Position numbers and translations under genes: made by a program | Source of the DNA: Pictodentalium vernedei | Taxonomy: Eukaryota; Mollusca; Scaphopoda; Dentaliida; Dentaliidae | Assembly: GCA_031216915.1 (NCBI GenBank) | Contig: CM062292.1 | Span: 74,134,956 to 74,198,955, forward strand | DNA length: 64,000 nt | Direction: 5' to 3' | Part shown: in pieces, positions 53,160 to 63,888 of the stretch | Layout of the letters: each line of letters starts with the position of its first letter | How positions within the stretch are numbered: position 1 is the first letter of the stretch | The notes under the pieces: model-generated | Told to the model about the DNA's origin: nothing | Seen by the model: the letters and a program-made list of their open reading frames with translations, nothing else | Database searches by the model: none

Positions 53160-54105
53160 AAAAACTGTGAGCACTCCTCACTAAATGATACCACCCACTC
53201 CCACCAAGAAACATTTTACAACAGTAAAAGAGTGTTTAATGTAGAGAGCAAAAACACTGACACCCCCAAACCCCCCCACCCCCACCTCCACCCCGAAGCT
53301 TGAATTGACAAAGCCCATTTTACAATACGTGAAACTGTAAAAATGAAAATATCTGAAAACAAAATAGAAGGTGCACATCTTCAATATATGTAAAAGAAGG
53401 TCTGAGAGTTTCAATGAAATCCGTTTACTGGTTTAAGAGGAGTTGCGAATAGCAGATGTGTACCCCCCCCCCCCCCCCCCCCCTTCCCCTTTCAAAGCAT
53501 AACACCCCTATGGCATAACGGACGGACGGACGGACGAATGTCGGAATATGAAAATATCTGAAAGAAAAATAGGAGGTGCACATCTTCAGTGTATGTAAAA
53601 GAATGTCTGAGAGTTCCAATGGAGGTTGTTCAATGGTTTAAGAGGAGTAGAGGATAGCAGATCTATACCCCTCCCTACTAAAACCTGAATTGACAAAGAC
53701 CATTTTTGAATATGGAGAACTGTAAATATGAAAATATCTAAAAAGAAAATAGGAGGTGCACATCTTCAATGTATGTAAAAGAATGTCTGAAAGTTTCAAT
53801 GAAATCTGTTCAATGGTTTAAGAGGAGTTGCAGACAGCAGATATGTACAGAATGTCAATTGAATCTGACAAAGTTCATTTTTCAATATGGGAAACTGTAA
53901 AAATTAAAATATCTGAAAAAAAATAGGAGATGCACATCTTCAATGTATGTAAAAGAATGTCTGAGAGTTTCAATGGAATCCATTCACTGGTTTAGGAGGA
54001 ATTGCAGTAGCAGATGTGCATCCCCCCCCCCCCCCCCCCAAGTGTAATGGACAGACCAAACACTATATACCACCCACCCACTTTTCAAGTGGGTGGTATA
54101 ATTAA
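53160..54105. mobile_element. tandem-array class element, 180-bp monomer
   Basis: Left end GTGAGCACTCCTCACTAAAT, ATACCACCC; four to five monomers with GAAAATATCTGAAA, AGGTGCACATCTTCAA, GTTTAAGAGGAGTTGC; right-end hairpin ACCACCCACCCACTT...AAGTGGGTGGT (54,066-54,100) then ATAATTAAG. Two monomers carry long poly-C (53,463-53,483; 54,022-54,039) at the same place. Confidence 0.75.
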
Positions 54106-55147
54106 GAGACCCTGAAGAAGGGTTTGAGTGCAGTACCATTTTGGCCGGATTGAAATTCTTTGTCCACTTACCTCACAACACTGTCGAAAAAGAATGTGCA
54201 CACATTGAATCCTACATCTATTTTGATTATTTTTCATGATGTGATCTTGATTGCATGATCTTTTCTTTACAAAATATGGACCAACTGGTGTAAGCATGTT
54301 GTGATCCGACTATCTGATGGCAAGAAACAACTTTTGAAGGCTCGTCATTTTGAAAATTGCGGGAGGGCCATTATGATTCACCTCAATTCACCACAGGAGG
54401 GCCATTTTGGGTTCGCCCAAAATGACCCCGGGATGGCCATTTATGCTTTGTGGGGCCATTTTATTTCAGCCTGCTCGGTAGACAACTAATATTTTAAGGT
54501 ACATGTTTTGTGTAATTATGATGTACGTCATCACGAAATGTATGGATGCAGTCTTGAATATTTGGATGCAAGATACGAGGTTACCCATGACACTCACTAA
54601 CAGTGAGTCTTATAGTTATCTTGCAGCCAAATAACCAAGCCCGTATCTATACATTACATGATGACTGTACAAGCCAGTGCACTGTGCTCACTGCCAGATG
54701 CCGATAACTTGGGGCAAATCAATCAGATTTGGGGGACGAATCGTCGCAGCTTTGATTTTGGGATGAAACGTCCCAGGCGAATCGTCCAGGGCCAAACTGG
54801 CTTGGGGATGAAACGTCCCGTAATCGTGCGTGACACGGGAGTTGTCATAGTATGATGTACAATGTAATAACTAATTACAACTTTGGAATTGGCAGGCCTC
54901 TCGCTTGTATTTGGAAAGTTACTTACTGTCTTAGGGTGACTGCGTCGAAGGCAAACTTCACAAATTGTGCTTTGTTACCTTCTTCAATCAATGAAAACTG
55001 CCATTTGAGACGGCCAATTTTGAGGTGCCTTCGACTGAATTAATGGGCTGCAAAAATTGGGGTTAGGTGGATGTTTACCGTCCGCAGAATTTTGAACTCA
55101 GATGGGCTACTGCAGCCGGGGCGATCACCCACCTCAAAATGACAAGC
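54106..55147. other. intronic; ATCGTC/AACGTCCC repeats
   Basis: GGATGAAACGTCCC and GACGAATCGTC words at 54,735-54,825 recall the H2 internal units. Weak ends CATCACGAAATGTATGGATG / CATACATTACATGATG at 54,527-54,662. Confidence 0.45.
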
Positions 55148-55309
55148 CTGAGGCACTCTCACATAAATTGTAACAAACAAAATCTATACAGATTAAATAA
55201 TTTCACTTCAAAGATAATATGAAGCATATCCACTGAATACGTGGTCTTTACATTATGGTACATGCACTTCAGGGTAAAACCCAAATATGGGCTTCTAGCA
55301 CTCTTCCAG
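55148..55309. mobile_element. T2 MITE, right half only
   Basis: Right arm of the T2 hairpin to CTCTTCCAG and TTAA (55,310-55,313). The left half is missing. Confidence 0.75.
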
Positions 55310-55793
55310 TTAACAAATGACTACCAGGGGCAATTCAAGGATATATTCTTAATTGTTTACAGTCTACAATTCTTCACCCATGTTGCACAGACTTCAAAAT
55401 CAATTTCAGAATGAGAGCAATATCTGTGTGTACCACGGCTGTTGCAGATGGAACACCGTAATGCTTGTTGAATAAAGCCAAGAAACCTTTTCAAGAGCTT
55501 GTCATATTATACAAGGGGTGAGAAATTTCATCAAATTTGCTGATTTCAGCTAATTCCGATCCTGCCTGATCTACAGAATAAAATAGTATTTGTGAATCCA
55601 ACTTTTTTAGCCAGAAAACAGGTGCGCCACCAAGCAAACATAAGATTCTCAACAGCAATCAAATGACAATGGCAGTGGTTTCCAGTCAAAGTCTTGTCTA
55701 CGTGTATTACCTAGCTACTAGACATACAGGTTGGGATGAGGCGGAAATTCTGCTGATAATTCAGGCCTTTATTAAAGGAGGTTAATAACTTAC

Positions 55794-55966
55794 ATCTTCC
55801 ATTTCTTTATCACTATCAGAGCTATTACTGTCTCCACCAATACCATTCACTGTACATGGCTCTGTTGTGTCTGGTAATTCCTTCTTTACAGCTGGAGTTG
55901 TGACAATATCTGGCTTTAAATCTTCTTCCTTCACAACAGGCTTCTCAGGGTCATCAACATCCATTT
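55794..55966 (-). CDS. SIN3A: SIN3 co-repressor, first exon visible in the window
   Basis: This internal exon encodes two bases of a split codon plus 57 codons. It starts with MDVDD, is acidic and Ser/Asp rich, and ends SDKEMED. Minus-strand acceptor ...TTTTTAG and donor GAT|GTAAGT frame it. In vertebrate SIN3A an acidic, low-complexity EEMDVDE linker lies at the same place, between the HDAC-interaction region and the C-terminal domain, and the next exon here continues with the conserved block. Taken alone the exon is weakly conserved; the call rests on phase (0 at its 3' end) and order. SIN3 is a nuclear scaffold that recruits HDAC1/2 to DNA-bound repressors. A T1 MITE ends its run 39 bp upstream of the acceptor. 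I did not find the preceding exon (which should end in phase 1) within the 8 kb to the window edge. Confidence 0.8.
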
Positions 55967-56005
55967 CTAAAAATAAACACACATGTAACGTATATTCAAT
56001 ATTAA

Positions 56006-56215
56006 CCCTTTACACAATGCACAAAATATCAAAATTTGTCATTTTTATTTTTTATACAATTCTTCAGAACATTTTCAAGAAAACCATATCATGTGACCCC
56101 TCACTGGAATGGGCCCGATGACCTCATTCCATTGCATGGTCACATTTTTAAAAAAATTGTTTTTTAATTGCTCAATATGTACATTACACCAGTGAAAGAG
56201 ATTGATTTGTTAAAG
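56006..56215. mobile_element. T1 MITE, B type, decayed
   Basis: TTAA at 56,002-56,005 and 56,216-56,219. Starts 39 bp upstream of a SIN3 acceptor. Confidence 0.82.
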
Positions 56216-56307
56216 TTAACCATTCACTCTCGGCTATTCAAGAATGAATTTTTTTTTTTTTCAGTGTATACTGAAATATAACATCTATGATTTGAGGACT
56301 ATTATGA

Positions 56308-56428
56308 TCCCCAATGAGTCTGGAGGTGGGACGGGGAAATCTCACCCGAGGGGAAAGATATTTGAACCAGACCCGAGGCTTGCCAAGGGTGAGATTTCCC
56401 CATTCCCACCTTCAGACTCATCGAGGAT
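56308..56428. repeat. hairpin
   Basis: AATGAGTCTGGAGGTGGGAC with GGGGAAATCTCACC pair with the inverse at 56,385-56,425. Confidence 0.75.
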
Positions 56429-56869
56429 GATTTTTCTCCCCACACATGAGGATTACGTCATTATAGATAATTGGCGGTCACGTGCCGACATACCCAATTT
56501 ATCAAGTCATAGTCCTTTAGAAAAACAAACAATTTCATCAGAAAAATCGTACAATAATTAGGTATATACCATAGGTATATACTAAATGAAAGTGCCAATG
56601 ACACTGTAGCTCAACTTGTCAAGACATGTACATGTATAGTATGTGACACAGCAATGGCAAACATCTAGGTAATGACCTGATAACAAAGGTACATATAAAG
56701 TATTGTAACGGCCTGTACATAAATACTGACCGTAGCCTGTAACAAATGAATAGGTAAAGTATTGTAAAGGTGGGTGAGTCAGATGCTAAACTAGAAAAGA
56801 AATATTTGAGTCCCAGAGTGGGTCTGACTGAACACCAAAATATTTGTTCTCACAGCACAGTGATAACAA

Positions 56870-58400
56870 AGGCACCCAAAAACACACTCATTCCTGTCCC
56901 AAGGTGAAAATAAAGGTACCAAAGAAGTTTCGTGAAGATCAGTTCATAAATACAAGCTGTATAGAAGTTGTGACAAAAAACTGATTGGACCTAATTTCGT
57001 TACAAAATGGCCACTGGCAGCCATCTTGAATATTGGTGTGCACTCAGAAACACTCGTTCTCATCCCAAGGTGATAACAAAGGTACCCAAGAAGTTTCGTG
57101 AAGATCGGTTGATAAATACAGCCTCTAGCCCGAGCTGTATTGACATGTGCACTTACAGTGTATAAGTAGCACTAAATAAATCAAAATCCATCTAATTTGC
57201 ATAATTTCTGCATGAGAAAAAAACCTGCACTGTATGTGATGTATTCCATTTTACTAAACATTCATACAAAAATTTATTCAAATCAGAACTTTCATACAGA
57301 AGTTCTGTACAAAAGACTGATTGCACTAATTTTGGTACAAAATGGCTGCTGGTGGCCATCTTGAATTTCGTACCACACCCAAAAACACCCGTTCTCATCC
57401 CACGGTGATAACAAAGGTACCCAAGACGTTTCGTAAAGATCGGTTCATAAATACGGCCTCTAGCCTGAGACATATAGAAGTTGTGTACAAAAAACTGATT
57501 AGACCTAATTTTGGTACAAAATGGCCACTGGCAGCCATCTTGAATTTCGGACCGCACTCAGAAACACTCGTTCTCATCCCAAGGTGATAGCAGAGGTACC
57601 CAAGAAGTTTCGTGAAGATCGATTGATATATACAGCCTCTAGCCCGAGCCGAGTATTGACATGTGTACTTACTGTGTGTAAGTAGCACTGAAAAATTCAA
57701 AGTTCATCTAATTTGCATAATTTCTGCACGAGAAAAAAACCTGTATTATATGTGATGTATCCCATGGTACTAAACATTCACACAAAAAAATTATTCAAAT
57801 CAGAGCTTTCATGTGGAAGTTCTGCGCAAAAATCTGATTGCCCCTAATTTTGAACAAAATGGCTGCCAGCGGCCATCTTGAATTTTGGACTGCACCCAAA
57901 AAAAACTTGTTCTCGTCCCACGGTGATACCAAAGGTACCCAAGAAGTTTCGTAAAGATCGGTTCATAAATGCGGCCTCTAGCCCGAGCCGTATTGGCATT
58001 TGCACTGACAGTGCTGAAAGTAACACTAAATACATCAAAGTTAGTCTAATTTGCATAATTTACGTATGAGAAAAAAACCCGTATTATATGTGATGTATCC
58101 CATGGTACTAAACATTCATACAAAACATTATTCAAATCAGCACTTTTATATGAAAGTTCTGTGCAAAAAACAGATTTCTGCATCGTCGGTACAAATTGGT
58201 GGCTGGCAGCCATCTTGAATTTCGGACTGGACCCCAAAACACTCCTTCTCGTCCCACTATCATAACAAAGGTACCCAAGAAGTTTCGTAAAGATCGGTTT
58301 ATAAATACGGCCTCTAGCCCGAGCCGTATTGAATTGTTGACGGACAGACGGACGACTGGCCATGGCATAAGCTCAAATTTGGCTTCGCCAAAGTTGAGCT
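56870..58400. mobile_element. tandem-array class element, 336/180-bp monomers
   Basis: The motif ACAAAATGGC...GCCATCTTGAAT recurs near 57,003, 57,338, 57,518, 57,855 and 58,191, followed by GGTACCCAAGAAGTTTCGT and GGCCTCTAGCCCGAGC. Ends with GACGGACAGACGGACGAC and the hairpin AGCTCAAATTTGGC...GCCAAAGTTGAGCT. The short ORFs here just repeat with the monomer. Confidence 0.75.
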
Positions 58401-58970
58401 AAAAATAGATTTGTAACAATGTCCGTTAAGGGGTTAATGAATTTGAAATAGTTCCGGCGACCTAATAAAATATGCAAATGAGTATGTCACATGGGGTGGG
58501 TGGGATAGAAATACCCCACCCTGCTGTCTCACCCGGGACACGTGAACGTTTCACGTGGGGGGAGAAAAGCATCATAGCCTGCAGGTTGTGAAGACACTCG
58601 TTTTGATCTCACTAAAGTTATTTCTCATTGCAATAAAGTTGAAAAACCTATATGTTAATCCTTAAAATTTAATATAATTCTGCATAATATATTGGAGGTT
58701 GATCGAAAATTGATGCTATTTTTAATACAATTTAGCAGCACAAGTCTTGTCTGATGCAAAAACTAAACAACACCTGGGCAGATAATAAAAACTTGTTGAT
58801 TTCCACAACAGTTAGCCTGCAAACAAAAATCTAACCTGAAATACAGCCAGGCCTGGCATTCTTAAAAATGCAGGAGGGCTACAAATCGCTTCCCTCGCAT
58901 GGTCTAGGCGAGCGATTAGCATTCCTCAAGCTTACAAAAGCTAAAAGTAGCAAAATTAAGTTTTGCTATT

Positions 58971-59196
58971 GTTTGTTGTTTGTTGGTGGTTAACGTCACA
59001 TATTTATGCACCATGGTTAATCGTGACACAACATGGAGATGAAGTCAAGTTTAGTCAATCGTTGATCAACATGTTGCCCATTTTAGAGGACTTTCACCCC
59101 AAGCATTGGTGACTGGGTCCTATTTTATTAGTAAAGCAGAACTGGTTTATCACAGTAAACAAGTGCTGCTTACTTCCCGGGGTTCCCACGGGGATG
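58971..59196 (-). mobile_element. SINE-x, complete copy
   Basis: Exact 13-bp TSD AAGTTTTGCTATT at 58,958-58,970 and 59,197-59,209. Same head and body as 3,078-3,311, tail CACCAACAAACAACAAAC on the minus strand. The TSD proves retroposition by target priming. Confidence 0.8.
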
Positions 59197-59256
59197 AAGT
59201 TTTGCTATTAATGAATTATGCCTGGTGGGCTTTGTACATTTTATTTGGTGCTACTA

Positions 59257-59585
59257 TTATTTATTATTTATTGGTGTTTAAGGTCACATACTTATGCACA
59301 ATGGCTAATCGCGACCGTGACAATTTTACGGGTGGAGGAAGCCGGAGTACCCGGAGAGAACCGAGCAACGACGAGCAGCTGACAGCTCTCCAACATCGTA
59401 ACTCTGAACTCTGCACCGCAGCACAGGCAGGGTTAGATTGGTTGAAGACATGCGCACCATCGACGTGCAGTACGCCTCAGTACACAGCGTCATCGTGCTC
59501 CCATGTAGGCAATCGGGGTGAAGTGTCTTGCCCAAGGACACAACGCGGTTGCCGCAGGTGGGATTCAAACCGAGGACCTCTCGGC
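59257..59585 (-). mobile_element. SINE with partial tRNA-like head
   Basis: Exact 14-bp TSD ATTTGGTGCTACTA at 59,243-59,256 and 59,586-59,599. The 5' end starts inside the tRNA-like head (GCCGAGAGGTCCTCGG), so the A box is lost. Lies 60 bp from a SINE-x copy in the same orientation. Confidence 0.85.
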
Positions 59586-60059
59586 ATTTGGTGCTACTAA
59601 CAAGGTAGTCTCTGTGAGATGGCTACACTGCCCTCCCACACCTCCGGGCCTCAACAAGGCCCAGAGGTGTTAGAGGAGAAGTGTGGCTGTCTTACAGAGA
59701 CCACCAATAAAGCAGAACTCTGAAAAGATGTGGGTTTCAGGAACAAGCTGCTGCGGTAATCATTATTTTCTCAGGCCAGGAGGGCTGGCTTTCACCCTTC
59801 TTAATTTTTTTATGGCGAGCAGTAGGCGAGCAAATAAATTGCTCTCCTGAAAATGCCAGGCCTGGACAAAGGTTTTGAAGAGGTGCACTTCTAATGAGAC
59901 AGTGCGTTGTTATGATAAATGGAACATTGAGCAAGAACCTCAAACATTTTGATGACTCTGTCTTGTATTTCTCAATGTAAGCCTATACAAACAAGAGCTA
60001 CTGCTGAAGGCAATTCATACCCCACTGAAGTGCTGGATTGACGAAACAAACGAAATAAA

Positions 60060-60330
60060 AACAAACTAAGAAGCATAACTCTGTTGAAAAAATGCTGGCA
60101 ACTTTTTTATAACATGTAGGAGCAGCTTGTCGTAAGGATCCCTCATACCAAATTTCATTGAAATCCATTAAATCTCTGGTAAGATATCGATGCAGATGGA
60201 TGGATGGACAGACAGATGGACAGATGGATTGGATGGATGGATGGATGAATGAACTGACAAGATGGGTGGATGAATGGACAAACACATGGGATTCAGTATA
60301 CCACCTCTCTTTGAGAGTGCGGGTATAATT
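60060..60330. mobile_element. tandem-array class element with GGATGGAT microsatellite
   Basis: CTCATACCAAATTTCATTGA as at 24.1 kb, a (GGATGGAT/GGACAGAT)n stretch at 60,195-60,275, and the end hairpin TATACC...CTCTC TTTGAGAG...GGTATA then ATTAG. Confidence 0.65.
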
Positions 60331-60399
60331 AGAAATTATGGCAACCTAAAAAAGGGTTATCTTAATCTCTGTTGAGCAACCCATTTTTTTCATTTTTAA

Positions 60400-61978
60400 C
60401 TCTTAGAAGCCGGGGAATCCGAATGAATTTATTGAACATGACATACCACGAAAAACTTACAGTAAAGCAGGTGCTTCTAGTCAAGTGCCGTCTGCCTATT
60501 CTAGCAGATGACACTTGACGAGAAGCACCTGCTCAGTGTTTAATTCCCCCCCAGCCCAAAGATAGCAAAACTGTCACACATTTAGATAGAAGTGACTTCT
60601 CCCTCCAGAGACTTTAGGGAGAAGTCAAGGGCCAGGAGGGAGAAGTCAGTGGACATGAGGGAGAAGTCAGAAAAAAACAAAATGTATATGACAGTGTGAC
60701 AAAATAAATGTACATCGAGGACACAATTGTGGTGAAAAAAATAAATAAAATATAATAAAAGTTATACAAACATACACACACACACAAAACTAAGTCATGT
60801 AGGTTAAAATCCTCCTCCTCCCCTACAAAAAATTGTGTCGTCCATGGTTTCTGAATACCCTAACTCTTTCCCTAACAGACATGACTAGGCCTGGGGTGAC
60901 CATGCAGTTGATTTTTTATTTGCCTCAATGCAGTGGATTTGAAATTTAGCATTACCCATGGTGAGAGTGCTCTTCTCTGTAATAGAAGGTATATTATTTT
61001 AAAAAAAATATTTGAAGTATTTAAAATAAATTTCAAGTTCTCATAAGAAGCTGGGTCATTCATGGTTTCTGAATGTCCTAATTGAATTGAAAAGCATAGT
61101 TAAAAAAGTTTTCGACATCCTTCGTAAAGTAAGCGTCATTAACAATTTGAGTTGGTAAATGACAAAATGTTTCAGTTGTCTCCCTTACCTGCTGTGCTGG
61201 GTGATAATACTCTGTTCAGAAAAATGACAATTTCTGTCAACCATCTTACATTGACACATGCGACTGGTGCTATAAGGCCTGCCATTCTTATCCATCCTAA
61301 TATGTGTGATTTCTATAGTAGCCTTATTACACTTAACCCCTTTCCATCACAAGTTTTCAAAGAAAAACTTTCAATGCAAATTGCGGGGCAAATTTCAATG
61401 CAAACAATTTTTCAGTGGAACAGAGCTTAACCGTAAGCAATTTTGACGTTTTTATGGATGAACTGTCCCATGCACATTTTTGGGGGGGTTTTGAAATGGT
61501 GGTTAACTTTAATAAATTCTAATCAATTAAATGCGTGTCTTGTGTGATTCGTGGTTTTTGCTGACACTTTTGTTTTTAAATAGCATTTTGTGCTGGTTAC
61601 TATCAGTTGGGGTGTATTGTTCGAACAACTATGACATCACAACTCTTTTCAGAAATATAAAATTGGACTAGTTTAGGCCATTTTCAGAACCGTATGACGG
61701 ATTTTAACAGCAGCCGTGTTTATTTTATTTTTGTGAATGCGGAAGCGCTGGTTTTTTTGGAAATAAAACATAAGAAAATACAGTAAACTGCCATATCTCC
61801 CAAGGAAGTTTTGGAGGGCGACTTGAATTTCGCCCCCAATGTAAGCCAAGGCAGCTTGAGGAATGACAAGGGGACTTCTTCGCCCTAGTTGCCCACTCGG
61901 CTGACCCCTGCTGTCACAGCCTGTTTACCTGCCATATGACATCTCAGGCACGAAATCTTGACTCCCAGCTTCCAAGAG
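60400..61978. mobile_element. T3 TTAA MITE split by another insertion
   Basis: TTAA at 60,396-60,399 and 61,979-61,982. Left part (60,400-60,578) and right part (61,911-61,978) together equal the intact T3 at 27,795-28,033 in inverse orientation. The 1.3 kb between is the H5 element. Confidence 0.85.
60579..61910. mobile_element. H5 hAT-like element nested in T3
   Basis: Exact 8-bp TSD CTGTCACA at 60,571-60,578 and 61,911-61,918; the intact T3 near 27.9 kb shows the empty site. The right end, read inward, is CAGGGGTCAGCCGAGTG, a common hAT-type start. The left end (CATTTAGATAGAAG) matches it poorly, so the terminal repeats are weak. The left end has repeated GGGAGAAGTCA words. No transposase is seen. 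Confidence 0.7.
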
Positions 61979-61982
61979 TTAA

Positions 61983-62645
61983 GCAAGAGGACACCAAGGT
62001 AATAGCGATATGTTTACCTGTGTTTCTGTAAAAACTCTAAGTACTAATCCAGAATATTACAGCTTATTTCACAACTTTCCTCCATTAAACTGGTAATATT
62101 CTGTGATGTAATAAACTGTTGGAAAGGGATCCGAGAGCCCTTCTGAATAGTGTTACACAACACCATTTTATTACACATCCAAGAAACTTTAAACCCTTGT
62201 ATTTGATGGAATCGCCGCTATGACATTAATGCTTCTGGATTTAACTGGTGATGTACAAGCTGGAACTTTTTCCCCCGCACTGTTTCGACTAGTTCCTTCC
62301 CGTCGAGTCATTAGTTCTGCTTCGAAAAGTTTCCAAATTTCGTTATACCACTATCGATCGTGTTTCTCCCAGCTGTTTTGCAAATCTGCCCAAATTTGTA
62401 CTTATATTTTTACTGTCAGTAATAGCCACAAAATAGGTGTGAATGGACACCAGCCGAAAAGAAACAGTAATACGAATTTCAATAGGCTCAATAGAAAAGA
62501 TAACAAATGTAATCCCTAAAGGTCGTTTTGATTTTTTATCGATTCATTTGATCAGTACCACTTCAAACAAAAATAACAGACTCTTCACCTTTGAATTAAA
62601 ATTTGTTTATTTAAAAGAATTTTAATGCATTAGGATATGTAATAA
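61983..62645. other. no feature seen
   Basis: A 99-codon plus-strand frame (62,220-62,519) has no recognised similarity. No SIN3 exon found. Confidence 0.45.
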
Positions 62646-62649
62646 ACAC

Positions 62650-62812
62650 AGAATGCGATGTATGCTTGAATCGGTGGGTGTTTTACATAACTCGTTGGAA
62701 TGGCCTAGTCATATTTGCTTGAGACTATGGCTCTCGCGAAATGTGACTACGCCATTCCAACTCGTTATGTAAAACACCCACTGATTCAAACACACATCGC
62801 ATTCTGTCTATT
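62650..62812. repeat. long hairpin
   Basis: Arms AGAATGCGATGTATGCTTGA and GGTGGGTGTTTTACATAA pair with the inverse at 62,755-62,812; loop about 40 nt. Confidence 0.8.
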
Positions 62813-62973
62813 TATTTCCAAACCTAACGAACATTTTGTTTTATCATTATTATAAATTGGATCAACGTTCTAGAAATTAACAAATGAATACCAAAGGTAG
62901 TCCTGTATTACCTCTTGTAATTCGTCAAAGTCTAGTAATGCAGGCAAACAGAAAAGTGGTGGCCGTTAAATTT

Positions 62974-63130
62974 TTAACCTTGACCCAATGTAATGGCCAA
63001 AACCGGCGAGCGCATTCACAAAAATCACCATTCAATTTTCATTATTTTTTTTCATTTTTATGTCTCAAAAACATAGCTTACGACACCTCATTGGAACAAG
63101 TTTGTTGAGCCTGTTACAGTGAAGGGACAC
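62974..63130. mobile_element. T1 MITE, A type, left part
   Basis: CTTGACCCAATGTAATGGCC through ACACCTCATTGGAAC; the right arm is lost in a tandem repeat. Confidence 0.65.
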
Positions 63131-63134
63131 AAGA

Positions 63135-63545
63135 TTTTGTTTGACAAAAAAATAAAAATGAAAGTGTCAATGACACTGCAGCTCAACTTATCCAAGAAGT
63201 GACTAAACTAAATAGAAAGCTCAAGTCATTCAATCAAGTTTCTACAAAAAAGACATCACACCAAAGCTACATATGAAATCTGAAAAAAGATTGGGTGAGG
63301 GATGCGACCTATAGGGTGTACTAATGGAATTGTTGACAATTTATATGCCAAATCTAAGATGGTCGATGGCAGTCATGTTTTTCAACTAAGTTCATAAAAA
63401 GACATTACACCAAAGCTACATATGAAATTTTATAAAAAATCGGGCGAGAGATGTGACCTATAGGGTGTACTAATGGAATTGTTGAAAAGTTATATGCCAA
63501 ATCCAAGATGGTTACTGGTGGCCATGTTTTTCAATGAAATTCAGA
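63135..63545. repeat. tandem repeat, about 170-bp unit
   Basis: Two and a half units with GACATTACACCAAAGCTACA, GACCTATAGGGTGTACTAAT and GCCAAATCCAAGATGGT...GGCCATGTTTTTCAA. Confidence 0.75.
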
Positions 63546-63547
63546 AA

Positions 63548-63888
63548 AGTTAAAAAATTTATAGTAATTTATATATTTTTTATACTTACCAATGACCCAG
63601 ACATAGCTGGTGCTAACTCTTAAAAATCCAGGGCCAAACACAAATTTTGCCCCCCAATCCCCAAAATTTGTATTTGAAACCAAAGAAATCATGTCCTGAA
63701 TGGTCCTCCATACTTTGCCTCTACTGCGCATGCGCAGTGTCAAGGAGGTCTCGAAATTGGCGCCAATTATCATTCTTACAAGCAGTGCCTGGTCAGCGCT
63801 ATGTACTCAGCGGGGAGGTATGAGTTCCCAACTCCTGGGAGGGCCATCCCCGTCTGGGTCATTGGTAAGTATAAAAAATATATAAATT
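63548..63888 (-). mobile_element. DIRS-a fragment: 3' terminal repeat
   Basis: Matches 29,162-29,508: outer 3' end, inverted terminal repeat and the first half of the ICR, then the match stops. Because the two outer arms are inverted, the fragment folds like a stand-alone foldback element of about 340 bp. It could be a truncated DIRS or a non-autonomous derivative. Confidence 0.8.

Noticed and set aside
51780..54105. CRISPR-like arrays
   Set aside because: The repeats are 145-180 bp contiguous monomers without spacers, in a eukaryotic genome.
56986..58370. Repeated short frames encoding similar peptides on both strands
   Set aside because: They recur only because the satellite monomer recurs; codon patterns and lengths are not conserved.
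62220..62519. 99-codon plus-strand frame as a gene
   Set aside because: No family resemblance and no splice context.
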